Positions 51,737-60,909 of a stretch of DNA of 64,000 nucleotides are shown here, one piece after another. The DNA comes from an uncultured Saprospiraceae bacterium (GTDB lineage Bacteria; Bacteroidota; Bacteroidia; Chitinophagales; Saprospiraceae). A program made the translations under genes and the position numbers. Positions within the stretch are counted from its first letter, which is position 1; each line of letters starts with the position of its first letter. The notes beneath the pieces are model-generated. The model saw nothing but the letters and a program-made list of their open reading frames with translations, was not told the origin of the DNA and did no database searches. The DNA lies in NCBI GenBank assembly GCA_937951615.1, contig CALFBH010000001.1, forward strand, positions 62,001 through 126,000, given 5' to 3'.

Positions 51737-54304
51737 ATGAACAAAAATATTCAGCTCTACAAAATTTACCAGATTAAATCAACCTTCTGGTTTTCTAAGC
51801 TAACGCTTCAATTATATGTATTAAGTCATCTACTTACTTTTTTGCCCCATCAGGTGTTTGCGCAAGGAAATCCACCTAATATGCTTGTTATCATGGCAGA
51901 TGATCTGGGATATTATGATATAGGGTTTAATCGTATTCATGCACCTGATGAGCCATATTATGGTATTATTCCGACTCCAAATATTGACCGAATCGCGCAA
52001 AGCGGTGTTACTTGTACCCGTGCTTATGTTGCTCATCCATTTTGCGGACCGAGTAGAGCAGCATTGCTGACAGGTCGTTATCCCCATGAAGTAAACTCAC
52101 AATATAATTTACCAAACGGTGGTAAAGATTGCAATGGACAGGATGTAGGAATACCTATTGGTCCTGATTCCGATTTTTTTAGCAAAGTTCTTCAGGAGGA
52201 GGCAAATTATACGACGTATATGGTCGGGAAGTGGCATTTAGGCAATGCACAACAGTTTGATCCTATTTCCAGAGGATTTACGGAATATTATGGTTTTTTG
52301 GGTGGTGGTCATCAATATTTTCCTGCTGGAGATCCAAGCCAGGGAATCAATAGTTCAAATCAGATTGCAGCCAATCAAAACAACACAGGAATCAATGATT
52401 ACTTTAAGTATTTGGAAAAGAACCGACAGGTGATTCCTGATGAGAGTCGATATGTTACCCGTGCAATTTCAGAAGAAGCTGTCAATTTTATTAAAGCTGG
52501 AAAGCAGTCTAGCCAACCCTTTTTAGCTTATGTAGCCTATAATGCCCCACATACTCCTTTGCAGGCACCTCTACCCGACAAAGATCAATTCCTTTTAGAT
52601 AATCCGAATTTCTTAAGTAATATAGAAAATAGCCCCGATATCCTCAATTCAAATAATGTAATAAATGCTGCTACAGAAGCAGAAAGACAAGAAATAATTG
52701 CTGAACTCATACAAGACCGCATTACTTATGCTACAATGGTCGCCATTATGGATGAAGGGATTGGAAATATCCTTGATGAACTCCAAAGTAGTGATGATGG
52801 TGGTAGTGTTTTTGACAATACAATTGTCATATTTTTAAGTGATAATGGTGGCAAATTGAGAGAAGCTGGAGGCGTAAACTACCCGCTAGACCGTGGTAAA
52901 GGATCTGTGAACGAAGGAGGATTTAGAGTGCCTATGGCCATTAGTTGGCCAGATGGAGGAGTTCCTGCCAACCTACTTCACAACTATCCCGTTTCATCAC
53001 TGGATATTTATCCTTCATTATTGGCTGCTGCCAATTTAGCGATACCTAATCGGTTAGATGGGGAGAATGTACTCAATGATATTAAAACAACTTCTCCGAC
53101 ACTCAGAAATGATCCGCTGTACATTTTACGTCATTATAACGGATTTAGTAATGTGAGTATCATGGACAACATTCCGGGTTCTGAAAAGAAAGTGATAAAA
53201 AAGGCTAATGGAGACTGGCAATATTACGACTTGGCTTCAGATATTACGGAGATGAATAACCTCAATAATGGAGCAACTGTCCTAGAAGCTGAAACGATTA
53301 TTCATCGACTAGTACCTAAAGTGAGAATATTAGCAGAACAACACCTTCAACCGCTTTTTTTTGATAAATGTAATGTAGGAGAGAATTGGGTTAATAATAA
53401 TATGCCAAGATTTAAAGATGCTAGTAATAGACCCGAAGCAGATACGCCTGATGAAACATTCTATTTTGACTGTTATGCCAATCTAACTGATAGCGATAAC
53501 GATGGCGTCTGTGATGAACTCGATTTATGCCCGGGCGGAGAAGATGCTATAGATGCTAATGCCAATGGTATTCCTGATTTTTGTGATGCCTGTGTAGATG
53601 TACAATTAAATGTTCTCTTGGAAGGCACATATAATACAGCTATAGATGCAATGGAAACAGCACTGAATACACAGCATGGAATATTACCAGGACAGACACC
53701 TGTCAGTTTACTCATTACACCTACACCACAGGGACAGCCCTATAATAATCCTCCCTGGAATTATGTGGGGGGAGAAGGCTCAGACTGGACAGACATCAAT
53801 TATTCCTCCGATGTGGTGGACTGGTTACTAGTTTCTTTTAGGACAGGCGAAGAAAAAAACACTGAAATTAGCCAGGTTGCTGCGCTCTTGACCAAGAGTG
53901 GATCTGTTGATTTCCCGACTTGTGCGCTACTCAATCAGGGGATAGATTCGGTTTATGTCGTTGTCGAACACCGAAATCACATGGGCATTATGTCGCCACA
54001 GAAAGTTGCAATACTGAATGGCATATTGAGTTTTGATTTCAGTCTAGCGGATAGCTATAGAGATGCTACTAGTTTTGGACAAAAACAGATGGGAGCGAAA
54101 TGGGGTATGTATGCAGGAGATGGCGACCAGTCAGATTTTCCCAGCTACGATATACAAGGCACAGACAAGTCTTTATGGTTGGAGAGCAATGGAACATTCA
54201 GTAGTTATGATATAAGAGATTTTAATCTAGATGGCGATGTCAATGGAGCAGATAAAGCCCTTTGGGATGCGAATAATGGCGTCTCTTCGAGAGTGCCGAA
54301 ATAA
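51737..54304 (+). CDS. Secreted sulfatase with shared C-terminal module
   Basis: This 855-aa protein should have a signal peptide within the first ~44 residues (LTLQLYVLSHLLTFLPHQVF, then AQ). It has a family S1 sulfatase domain (~44-580): MLVIMADDLGYYDIG with paired aspartates 55-56, HPFCGPSRAALLTGRYP with Cys103 as the formylglycine precursor in CxPSR, GKWHLG, and SDNGG near the end of the active-site region. A thrombospondin-3 repeat at ~583-618 leads to the shared module at 619-855. It should remove sulfate esters from a glycan outside the cell and needs a formylglycine-generating enzyme or anSME, neither in this window. With the GH20 gene it suggests sulfated N-acetylhexosamine substrates. 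I moved the start from 51704 to 51737 because of the terminator. Confidence 0.9.
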   Translation: MNKNIQLYKIYQIKSTFWFSKLTLQLYVLSHLLTFLPHQVFAQGNPPNMLVIMADDLGYYDIGFNRIHAPDEPYYGIIPTPNIDRIAQSGVTCTRAYVAHPFCGPSRAALLTGRYPHEVNSQYNLPNGGKDCNGQDVGIPIGPDSDFFSKVLQEEANYTTYMVGKWHLGNAQQFDPISRGFTEYYGFLGGGHQYFPAGDPSQGINSSNQIAANQNNTGINDYFKYLEKNRQVIPDESRYVTRAISEEAVNFIKAGKQSSQPFLAYVAYNAPHTPLQAPLPDKDQFLLDNPNFLSNIENSPDILNSNNVINAATEAERQEIIAELIQDRITYATMVAIMDEGIGNILDELQSSDDGGSVFDNTIVIFLSDNGGKLREAGGVNYPLDRGKGSVNEGGFRVPMAISWPDGGVPANLLHNYPVSSLDIYPSLLAAANLAIPNRLDGENVLNDIKTTSPTLRNDPLYILRHYNGFSNVSIMDNIPGSEKKVIKKANGDWQYYDLASDITEMNNLNNGATVLEAETIIHRLVPKVRILAEQHLQPLFFDKCNVGENWVNNNMPRFKDASNRPEADTPDETFYFDCYANLTDSDNDGVCDELDLCPGGEDAIDANANGIPDFCDACVDVQLNVLLEGTYNTAIDAMETALNTQHGILPGQTPVSLLITPTPQGQPYNNPPWNYVGGEGSDWTDINYSSDVVDWLLVSFRTGEEKNTEISQVAALLTKSGSVDFPTCALLNQGIDSVYVVVEHRNHMGIMSPQKVAILNGILSFDFSLADSYRDATSFGQKQMGAKWGMYAGDGDQSDFPSYDIQGTDKSLWLESNGTFSSYDIRDFNLDGDVNGADKALWDANNGVSSRVPK
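53591..54301 (+). other. Shared C-terminal module, copy 4 (237 aa)
   Basis: Encodes LNVLLEGTYN, HGILPGQTP, VYVVVEHRNHMGIMSP, FPSYDIQGTDKSLW and D.NLDGDVNGADKALWDANNG with SSRVPK. It is one residue shorter than the other copies. Confidence 0.85.
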
Positions 54305-54472
54305 AAGTCTATTATTCCAGGATAATTGTTTGCCCTAGTTTAGCCTGATTGCTTATTTTGGAAGTACATATTGAGTCCATAAGTAAGCAAGGAAGTATGA
54401 TGAAAAATTAGCGGCATTAAATTTTTTACCATTACTCACTAAAAAATATGTGGAAAAAACAAAGTAATTGCT

Positions 54473-54480
54473 TACCTTTG
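54473..54480 (+). promoter_or_regulatory. Candidate -7 box of the rimP-nusA-infB operon
   Basis: TACCTTTG matches TAnnTTTG and lies 15 bp before the leader hairpin. Transcription would begin at about 54487, so the hairpin is at the very 5' end of the mRNA. The -33 element is unclear. Confidence 0.5.
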
Positions 54481-54494
54481 CGGCAGTTAATACC

Positions 54495-54523
54495 AAAAGA
54501 GGGGACGAAGCGTCCCCTCTTTT
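54495..54523 (+). terminator. Leader hairpin (attenuator candidate) before rimP
   Basis: A perfect 13-bp stem, AAAAGAGGGGACG with CGTCCCCTCTTTT, closes a 3-nt loop and ends in a short U-run within the stem. It lies between the promoter box and rimP (start 54543). Because nusA, a termination factor, is in the operon, a feedback attenuator is plausible. Confidence 0.55.
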
Positions 54524-54542
54524 CATTTAATGACCGTTAGAT

Positions 54543-55025
54543 ATGAAAGATATTAAAGACCACGTAACGGGATTATTATCCGAAAAATTTGAAGAAGAAA
54601 ACTTTGAAGATTTCTTTCTTGTAGATATAAAAATGAAGACCAACAATCGAATGGAAGTCTTCGTAGAAAGCGATACTACAGTTAATTTTAAGCATTTGTC
54701 AAAACTCAACCGCTATCTACAAAAACATATTGACGAGGCAGGTTGGATGGGTGAAAAATACACATTAGATGTATCTTCGCCAGGAGTAGGGCAGCCCTTG
54801 AAACTCAAACGACAATATGCCAAGAACATTGGACGTAGAGTAGAAGTGCGGTTGAATGAGGGCAAGCCTGAAAGCGGCAAATTATTATCAGCCGATGAGC
54901 AGGAAATCGTGATTGAGCAGGAACAGACAAGAAAAGAAGGCAAAAAGAAAATCAAAGAACTGGTAAAGACCAGCATACCATTTGACAACATTAAGCAGAC
55001 AATTGTCAAAATAAGTTTTAATTAA
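54543..55025 (+). CDS. rimP: Ribosome maturation factor RimP
   Basis: This 160-aa protein assists maturation of the 30S subunit. It has the RimP N-terminal domain (FLVDIKMKTNNRMEVFVESD, HLSKLNRYLQKHIDEAGW) with YTLDVSSPGVGQPLK in the middle, and a C-terminal SH3-like domain with RRVEVRLNEGKPESGKLL. It is somewhat shorter than the E. coli protein but complete. It is first in the conserved rimP-nusA-infB order, 135 bp before nusA. Confidence 0.95.
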   Translation: MKDIKDHVTGLLSEKFEEENFEDFFLVDIKMKTNNRMEVFVESDTTVNFKHLSKLNRYLQKHIDEAGWMGEKYTLDVSSPGVGQPLKLKRQYAKNIGRRVEVRLNEGKPESGKLLSADEQEIVIEQEQTRKEGKKKIKELVKTSIPFDNIKQTIVKISFN

Positions 55026-55026
55026 T

Positions 55027-55131
55027 TTACTAGTTATTAGTAAATGGTGATTGGTAAATGGTGATTAGTTTTTAAGATTTTGCTTTGCAAAATCCTTTAC
55101 CTACTAATAACCAATTACTAGTAACTAATAA
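55027..55131. repeat. Imperfect palindrome between rimP and nusA
   Basis: GATTTTGC and GCAAAATC (55076-55083 and 55087-55094) form a tight hairpin, and outer TTACTAGTTATTAGTAA-like arms pair imperfectly with 55109-55131. It may be a repeat or a processing site in the operon mRNA. Confidence 0.4.
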
Positions 55132-55160
55132 CTACTTCATCATTAACACAATGAAATAAA

Positions 55161-56402
55161 ATGGGTATCAATTTAGTGGAATCATTCTCCGAATTTAAGG
55201 AGATGAAAAACATAGATAGACCAACGATGGTGCGGGTACTCGAAGATGTATTTCGTACATTAATTCGTAAAAAATATGGGTCTGATGAAAATTTTGATGT
55301 TATTGTAAATACAGATAAAGGAGACCTTGAGCTTTGGAGAGTGCGTGAAATAGTGGAAAACGGAACAGAGATTGAAGATGAAAATATACAGGTTCCTATT
55401 TCGTATGCATTGACGGTTGAAGAGGATTATGAAATAGGAGAAGAGTGCTACGAACAATTATTCCTCAAAGATTTTGGACGCCGGGCAATTATGGCAGCAC
55501 GCCAAACACTGATTTCCAGAATTTTGGAACTGGAAAAAGATGAAATATTCCGCCGTTATACAGATCGTGTAGGCGATATTGTGCTGGGAGAAGTTCATCA
55601 GATTTTGAAACGGGATATTCTGGTATTGGATGATGCAACAGGAAACGAGCTTATTTTGCCCCGTAATGAAGCCATTAAAGGTGATTTCTTCAGAAAAGGT
55701 GAACTTGTTCGGGCGATTATACGTAAGGTAGAAATGAGAAATAATAATCCGATTATTATTTTGTCACGTACAGATAATACTTTTCTGGAAAAACTATTGG
55801 AACAAGAAGTTCCCGAAATTGAGGATGGATTGATTACAGTGAAAAAAATCGTAAGAATGCCAGGCGAACGTGCAAAAGTAGCCGTAGAGTCTTATGATGA
55901 TCGAATTGATCCAGTAGGAGCATGTGTAGGGATGAAAGGGTCGAGAATTCACGGAATCGTTCGTGAATTGAGAAATGAAAATATTGACATTATTAATTAC
56001 ACCAATAATGAAGGGCTGTTGATTCAGCGGGCTTTGACGCCGGCAAAAATCACAACAATGGATATAGATACAGAGAATAAAAGAGTCTCCGTTTATCTGC
56101 GTCCTGATCAAGTATCCCTGGCAATTGGTAAAGGCGGACTGAATATCAAACTGGCGAGTCGTTTGACAGAATACGAAATTGATGTATATCGGGATACCGA
56201 TGAAGTCATCGACGATGTAGATTTGGACGAATTTAACGATGAAATCGAACAGTGGATTATTGATGAGTTTAAAGGAGTAGGTTGCGACACAGCTCGTAGT
56301 GTACTGGAATTAAGCAAAGAGGAATTGATACGCCGCACAGACTTAGAAGAAGAAACAGTTTTAGATGTACTCAGAATTTTGAGTGCAGAATTTGACGAAT
56401 AA
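55161..56402 (+). CDS. nusA: Transcription termination/antitermination factor NusA
   Basis: This 413-aa factor binds RNA polymerase and modulates pausing, termination and antitermination. An N-terminal domain (NLVESFSEFKEMKNIDRPTM) is followed by an S1 domain (~135-200), then two KH domains (DPVGACVGMKGSRIHGIVRE for KH1; VSLAIGKGGLNIKLASRL for KH2). The C-terminal ~50 residues contain one acidic helix-hairpin-helix-like repeat (FKGVGCDTARSVLELSKEEL). Shorter C-termini than in E. coli are normal outside gammaproteobacteria. Confidence 0.97.
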   Translation: MGINLVESFSEFKEMKNIDRPTMVRVLEDVFRTLIRKKYGSDENFDVIVNTDKGDLELWRVREIVENGTEIEDENIQVPISYALTVEEDYEIGEECYEQLFLKDFGRRAIMAARQTLISRILELEKDEIFRRYTDRVGDIVLGEVHQILKRDILVLDDATGNELILPRNEAIKGDFFRKGELVRAIIRKVEMRNNNPIIILSRTDNTFLEKLLEQEVPEIEDGLITVKKIVRMPGERAKVAVESYDDRIDPVGACVGMKGSRIHGIVRELRNENIDIINYTNNEGLLIQRALTPAKITTMDIDTENKRVSVYLRPDQVSLAIGKGGLNIKLASRLTEYEIDVYRDTDEVIDDVDLDEFNDEIEQWIIDEFKGVGCDTARSVLELSKEELIRRTDLEEETVLDVLRILSAEFDE

Positions 56403-56514
56403 GGGCATCATTTTAGATGCTCTAAAGTCTATTCCAAAATAGGAGAAGGCAATTGATTCAGTGTCCGATATTATGAGCCGGACAGATAGTTTACAATTGC
56501 TGAAAAAAATAAAT

Positions 56515-59500
56515 ATGGCGAAACGTCTAGTTAAAGTTGCAAAAGAATTGAACGTAGGGACAACCACTATCGTGGAACACCTCAATAAGAGTGGTTTCGA
56601 TGTGGAGAATAAGCCTACGGCTAAACTTACAGATGAGATGTACAATAATCTTATCAGTGAATTTAGTGGTTCTATTGCTATTAAAGAACAGGCTGACTTA
56701 TTGACGATAGGAACGCGTAAATCTAAAGAGAAGCAGGAAGAGGTCGTGCCTGAAGTAGTATCAGCACCCGTACCTGTCGTGGAGCCAGAACCGGAAGTCG
56801 TCGAACCTGTGGTAGAGGAAGTGATAGTAGAAGAAGTGGTTGTTGAGGAAGTACCAGTTGTTGTGCCTGAAGTAGTGGAAGCTCCTCCTGTAGTGGTGGA
56901 AGCGAAAGTAGTTCCTCCTGCGCCTGTTGAAGTTGAAGAGGTTGTGGTTGTGGTTGTACCAGAAGAAGTGACGATACCAGAAGAGGTGATTTCTCCTATT
57001 GTGGAGGAAGAGGTCGTGCAGGTCACACCAGTTAAGAAAGAAGAAGTGGTGCAAGAACCTGTGCCTGAACAAAAAACAAAAAGAAAAGAGAAGAAAGAAG
57101 ATTTTGTTGAGACGCCAAAATTAGATGGGCTGAAAGTTATTGATAAAGTCGACTTGAATGAGTTAAAGCAGAAAAATAAAAAGAAAGGAAAGAAAAAACA
57201 GGCAAGCCCTCCTCCAAAAGTAACACAGACTTCCAAGCCTGTAAAAGCAAAAAACTCACCACCAAAAGTAAGTCCGCCACCTCAACCTGAAAAAACAAAA
57301 GAAGTGACCGCAAAAGCAAATGTTCCAGCACCCGCAAAACCACCACGAAAAGAAAACGAAATATACAGAGCAGAAACGCCTACATTGAAAGGAGTGAAAG
57401 TGTTTGGTAAAATAGACATCAGTAAATTTGCTAAAAAACCTTCTTCCAAAAAGAAGAAAGATAATAAGAAAGCAGAACCTGGAGATAAGAATAAAAACAA
57501 ACAAGGACAAGCAAAACCAAAAACTGGGGAGGCTGGTGACAGCAACGCTAGAAAACGCAGACGCAAGCGCAAAAAAGTAGCTACAGAAGGAACAGGAAAT
57601 GCAGCAAAAAAAGGTAGTGGCAACAGCAACAATAATAGAAGAGGTGGAGGTAGAGAAAATAAAGAAATCTCGAAGAAAGAAGTCGATGACAAGCTAAAAG
57701 CAACCATGGCCCGATTGCAGGGTGGTGGAAAAAATAGACGTTCTAAAATACGTCGAAGTGATCGTGAACGCCGTCGCGAGAAGGAACAGGAGGCTATGGA
57801 TCAGGAAGCTGCACAAGGTGGCAAACTACAAGTCACCGAGTTTATCTCAGTGTCCGATTTGGCAAGCCTCATGGATGTTTCTGCTACGGAAGTTATCATG
57901 GCCTGTATGAATATGGGGGTCATGGTGGCAATTAATCAACGCTTAGATGCGGAGATTATCGAACTCGTTGCCGAAGAATTTAAGCATGAAGTAGAATTCA
58001 TTAGTGCGGAAGCGCAAATGGAAATGGAAGAGGAAGAAATTGTAGATGCTGAAGAAGATTTGAGACCACGTGCGCCGATTGTTACTGTTATGGGACACGT
58101 TGATCACGGTAAAACTTCCTTACTTGACCACATTCGCAATGCCAACGTTATCGCAGGTGAAGCGGGTGGAATTACACAGCACATTGGAGCTTATGAAGTA
58201 AAAGTAGGTGATGATAAGCGCAGAATTACTTTCTTGGATACACCAGGACACGAAGCCTTTACCGCAATGCGGGCACGTGGTGCAAAAGTAACTGATGTTG
58301 CAGTGATTATTGTAGCAGCAGACGATAGTGTGATGCCTCAAACGAAGGAGGCTATCAGTCACGCACAGGCGGCAGGTGTACCGATTATCTTTGCGATTAA
58401 TAAAATTGATAAAGACGGTTCTAATCCTGAACGAATTAAGCAGGAACTGGCGAGTATGAATATGCTGGTAGAAGACTGGGGCGGGAAATTCCCGTCACAG
58501 GAAATCTCAGCAAAAGAGGGAACCAATGTAGACGAACTGCTCGAAAAAATTCTATTAGAATCAGATATTCTGGAACTGAAAGCCAACCCGGAGCGCCATG
58601 CGCAGGGCGTTGTGCTGGAAGCCTCGCTGGATAAAGGAAGAGGTTATGTATCTAAATTTTTGGTACAGGCGGGAACACTGAAAATCGGTGACCCGATTGT
58701 TGCAGGTAGCCATTATGGAAAAGTACGTGCAATGATTAATGAGCGCGGTCAGCGTGTAGAGCAAGCAGGTCCTTCTGCGCCGGTACTTGTTTTGGGAATG
58801 AAAGGTGCGCCACAGGCGGGTGAAAAATTCAAAGTATTTGCTACTGAACAAGAAACTCGACAATTAGCGACCAAACGGGCACAAATACAAAGTGAGCAGG
58901 ATCGTCGTGCGACCAAGCGTCTTAGTCTGGAAGAGATTGGGCGTCGTCTGGCACTTGGCTCATTTAAAGAATTGAACCTCATCGTCAAAGGTGACGTGGA
59001 TGGCTCTATTGAAGCCCTTGCCGATTCTTTACTCAAACTATCTACAGAAACTGTACAGGTCAATATCGTACACAAAGCTGTCGGACAAATTATTGAATCT
59101 GATATTCTTCTGGCTTCTGCCTCCGATGCTATTATCGTTGGCTTCCAGGTTCGTCCTTCCGCTGTCGCTCGTAAGCTGGCAGAAAAAGAAGGCGTACAAA
59201 TCAAGACCTATTCGGTTATCTATGCTGCCATTGAAGAGATCAAGCTGGCGATAGAGGGTATGCTGGAACCAACCAGAGAAGAAAAAGTTGTTGGATCTGT
59301 TGAAATACGCGAAGTTTATAAAATTAGTAAAGTTGGCACCGTCGCAGGTTGTTATGTGCAGGAAGGTAAAATGACTCGAAAGACCCATATCCGTATTATT
59401 CGGGATGGCATTGTTGTTTATCCGATTAAGGAAGGCGTTGTTGGCGAACTAGCTTCACTCAAGCGTTACAAAGACGACATCAAAGAAGTCAAAAACGGGA

Positions 59501-59595
59501 TGGAATGCGGTATAACCATTAAGAATTTCAATGACCTGAAACCAGAAGATATTATCGAAGGTTATGAAATCATTGAAATCAAGCAGAAACTGTAA
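56515..59595 (+). CDS. infB: Translation initiation factor IF-2
   Basis: This 1026-aa GTPase brings initiator tRNA to the ribosome. The N-terminal IF2_N domain ([20 protein letters not shown]) opens the protein. A ~100-residue V/E/P-rich stretch (~75-185) is followed by a long Lys-rich linker, a second N domain ([20 protein letters not shown]) and the G domain with [25 protein letters not shown] and NKIDK. The frame runs 18 codons further upstream to a GTG at 56461, but the conserved start and the A-rich leader favour ATG 56515. The last 32 bp overlap the next gene. Confidence 0.96.
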   Translation: MAKRLVKVAKELNVGTTTIVEHLNKSGFDVENKPTAKLTDEMYNNLISEFSGSIAIKEQADLLTIGTRKSKEKQEEVVPEVVSAPVPVVEPEPEVVEPVVEEVIVEEVVVEEVPVVVPEVVEAPPVVVEAKVVPPAPVEVEEVVVVVVPEEVTIPEEVISPIVEEEVVQVTPVKKEEVVQEPVPEQKTKRKEKKEDFVETPKLDGLKVIDKVDLNELKQKNKKKGKKKQASPPPKVTQTSKPVKAKNSPPKVSPPPQPEKTKEVTAKANVPAPAKPPRKENEIYRAETPTLKGVKVFGKIDISKFAKKPSSKKKKDNKKAEPGDKNKNKQGQAKPKTGEAGDSNARKRRRKRKKVATEGTGNAAKKGSGNSNNNRRGGGRENKEISKKEVDDKLKATMARLQGGGKNRRSKIRRSDRERRREKEQEAMDQEAAQGGKLQVTEFISVSDLASLMDVSATEVIMACMNMGVMVAINQRLDAEIIELVAEEFKHEVEFISAEAQMEMEEEEIVDAEEDLRPRAPIVTVMGHVDHGKTSLLDHIRNANVIAGEAGGITQHIGAYEVKVGDDKRRITFLDTPGHEAFTAMRARGAKVTDVAVIIVAADDSVMPQTKEAISHAQAAGVPIIFAINKIDKDGSNPERIKQELASMNMLVEDWGGKFPSQEISAKEGTNVDELLEKILLESDILELKANPERHAQGVVLEASLDKGRGYVSKFLVQAGTLKIGDPIVAGSHYGKVRAMINERGQRVEQAGPSAPVLVLGMKGAPQAGEKFKVFATEQETRQLATKRAQIQSEQDRRATKRLSLEEIGRRLALGSFKELNLIVKGDVDGSIEALADSLLKLSTETVQVNIVHKAVGQIIESDILLASASDAIIVGFQVRPSAVARKLAEKEGVQIKTYSVIYAAIEEIKLAIEGMLEPTREEKVVGSVEIREVYKISKVGTVAGCYVQEGKMTRKTHIRIIRDGIVVYPIKEGVVGELASLKRYKDDIKEVKNGMECGITIKNFNDLKPEDIIEGYEIIEIKQKL

Positions 59596-60442
59596 TAAAT
59601 CCATAGGATTTCGATTTGCGATTTTTCCATTGGTTTTATTTTACATCGCCGCCTGCCAACAACAAGATTTGTTAAGCGGAAAATACAATTTGCAGCAGCC
59701 AGATAAAGTCATTCGCCTGCCGAAAACGCTTACAGAAATTTCGGGATTAGCCGATTTGAAAAATGGCAGACTGGCTGCGATACAAGACGAAAAAGGGATA
59801 CTTTTTGTTATTAATGTAGAAACAGGAGAGATTGAATCCACAGACGAATTTGGTAAAAACGGCGACTACGAAGGACTGACCATAGTAGAGGACAATATAT
59901 ACTGTGTAGAAAGTACAGGTAAAATCCACGAAATCAGCTTAACTGATAAAACCAAAGTACCTGAAAAATACAAAACCTGGCTCAGTAGTAAAAATAACGT
60001 AGAAGGACTTTGTTATCACAAGACATCAAACAGTTTATTACTGGTTTGCAAAGAGCAGTCGGGCAGAAAAAAGCACAAAAAAAGTGTACGCGGTATCTAT
60101 GCTTTTAATCTTCAAACCAAAAAACTTAAAAAACAAGCATTCTTCAATATTTCAGAAACAGAAATTGGACAAATGCTCGACGATGATATGTGCGGATATT
60201 TTCAGCCTTCCGGCATTGCTATCTCACCTATAAACAATAAGGTTTATATCATTTCTTCCGTCGGAAATGCCATAGCAGTATATAGCGAAGCTGGACAATT
60301 GGAACAGGTACTTTCTTTATCCAATATCCATTTTACACAACCAGAAGGTATCGTTTTTGATGTTGACGGGACCTTATACATTGCAAATGAAGGACGTGGT
60401 AGTTGGGGAAATATTTTAGTTTTTCAACACTTTAAAAATTAA
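59564..60442 (+). CDS. SdiA-regulated-like lipoprotein
   Basis: This 292-aa protein begins inside the end of infB (32-bp overlap) in another frame. It has a basic start and lipobox ([11 protein letters not shown], Cys31), so it is a lipoprotein. The remaining sequence matches the SdiA-regulated family propeller ([80 protein letters not shown]). Function is unknown; the name comes from a Salmonella gene controlled by SdiA. Overlap with an essential factor gene suggests it shares the operon transcript, though an internal promoter cannot be ruled out. Confidence 0.85.
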   Translation: MKSLKSSRNCNKSIGFRFAIFPLVLFYIAACQQQDLLSGKYNLQQPDKVIRLPKTLTEISGLADLKNGRLAAIQDEKGILFVINVETGEIESTDEFGKNGDYEGLTIVEDNIYCVESTGKIHEISLTDKTKVPEKYKTWLSSKNNVEGLCYHKTSNSLLLVCKEQSGRKKHKKSVRGIYAFNLQTKKLKKQAFFNISETEIGQMLDDDMCGYFQPSGIAISPINNKVYIISSVGNAIAVYSEAGQLEQVLSLSNIHFTQPEGIVFDVDGTLYIANEGRGSWGNILVFQHFKN

Positions 60443-60447
60443 ACAAC

Positions 60448-60729
60448 ATGGGATTATTCACAGGATTATTTGGAAAAAAAGAATACTCAGATATCTTCAC
60501 AAAAAAAGAATTAATAGACGCAGGAGCCTGTCCAAATTGCTGGGGACATCAGGAATACGACGGACAATACAGACAATTTGTAGTTGACCAAACAAAGTCG
60601 AACATCAATAAAGACCACCAGCACCAAAAATCATTCATCCAGCAATTTGTAGAAACCAATTTAGAAGGAATTCGCCTAAAAAAAGACGAAGGAGAATTAT
60701 CTTGCCCAGCTTGTAGCAAAAGATTTTAA
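60448..60729 (+). CDS. Small zinc-ribbon-like protein
   Basis: This 93-aa protein starts 5 bp after the previous stop. It has CPNC at residues 28-31 (AGACPNCWGHQEYDGQ) and CPAC at residues 88-91, a pair of CxxC knuckles fitting a zinc ribbon, with His residues in between (KDHQHQKSF). No family name is recalled. Its position right behind the SdiA-regulated-like gene suggests one transcription unit, but a role in that pathway is not shown. Confidence 0.75.
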   Translation: MGLFTGLFGKKEYSDIFTKKELIDAGACPNCWGHQEYDGQYRQFVVDQTKSNINKDHQHQKSFIQQFVETNLEGIRLKKDEGELSCPACSKRF

Positions 60730-60909
60730 AAAAAGCCCTCGTCCCTTAGAACACAAAGGAAAATTCATTCATGTTCTTTATACTATACAAGCCGATAGCT
60801 ATACGGCTTCATGTCCTTTAGTGTCCTTAGTGGTTTAAAAAAAACACCCCAATGCGCAATCCAAAAAGCCCTTTGGAATTTGGTATTTTTCCTTTGAAAT
60901 TTTTCCCTT

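Noticed and set aside
32916-54304. Classical polysaccharide utilisation locus
   Set aside because: No SusC/SusD pair, sensor-regulator or transporter is present; the cluster contains only secreted proteins.
56461-56514. GTG start for infB 18 codons upstream
   Set aside because: The IF2_N domain begins with the Met at 56515, and the extra residues are not family-like.
56361-57236. 291-aa minus-strand open frame rich in Ser and Thr opposite nusA and infB
   Set aside because: It is the antisense of the V/E/P-rich coding stretch of infB; its repetitive composition follows from that, and it has no motif or start context.
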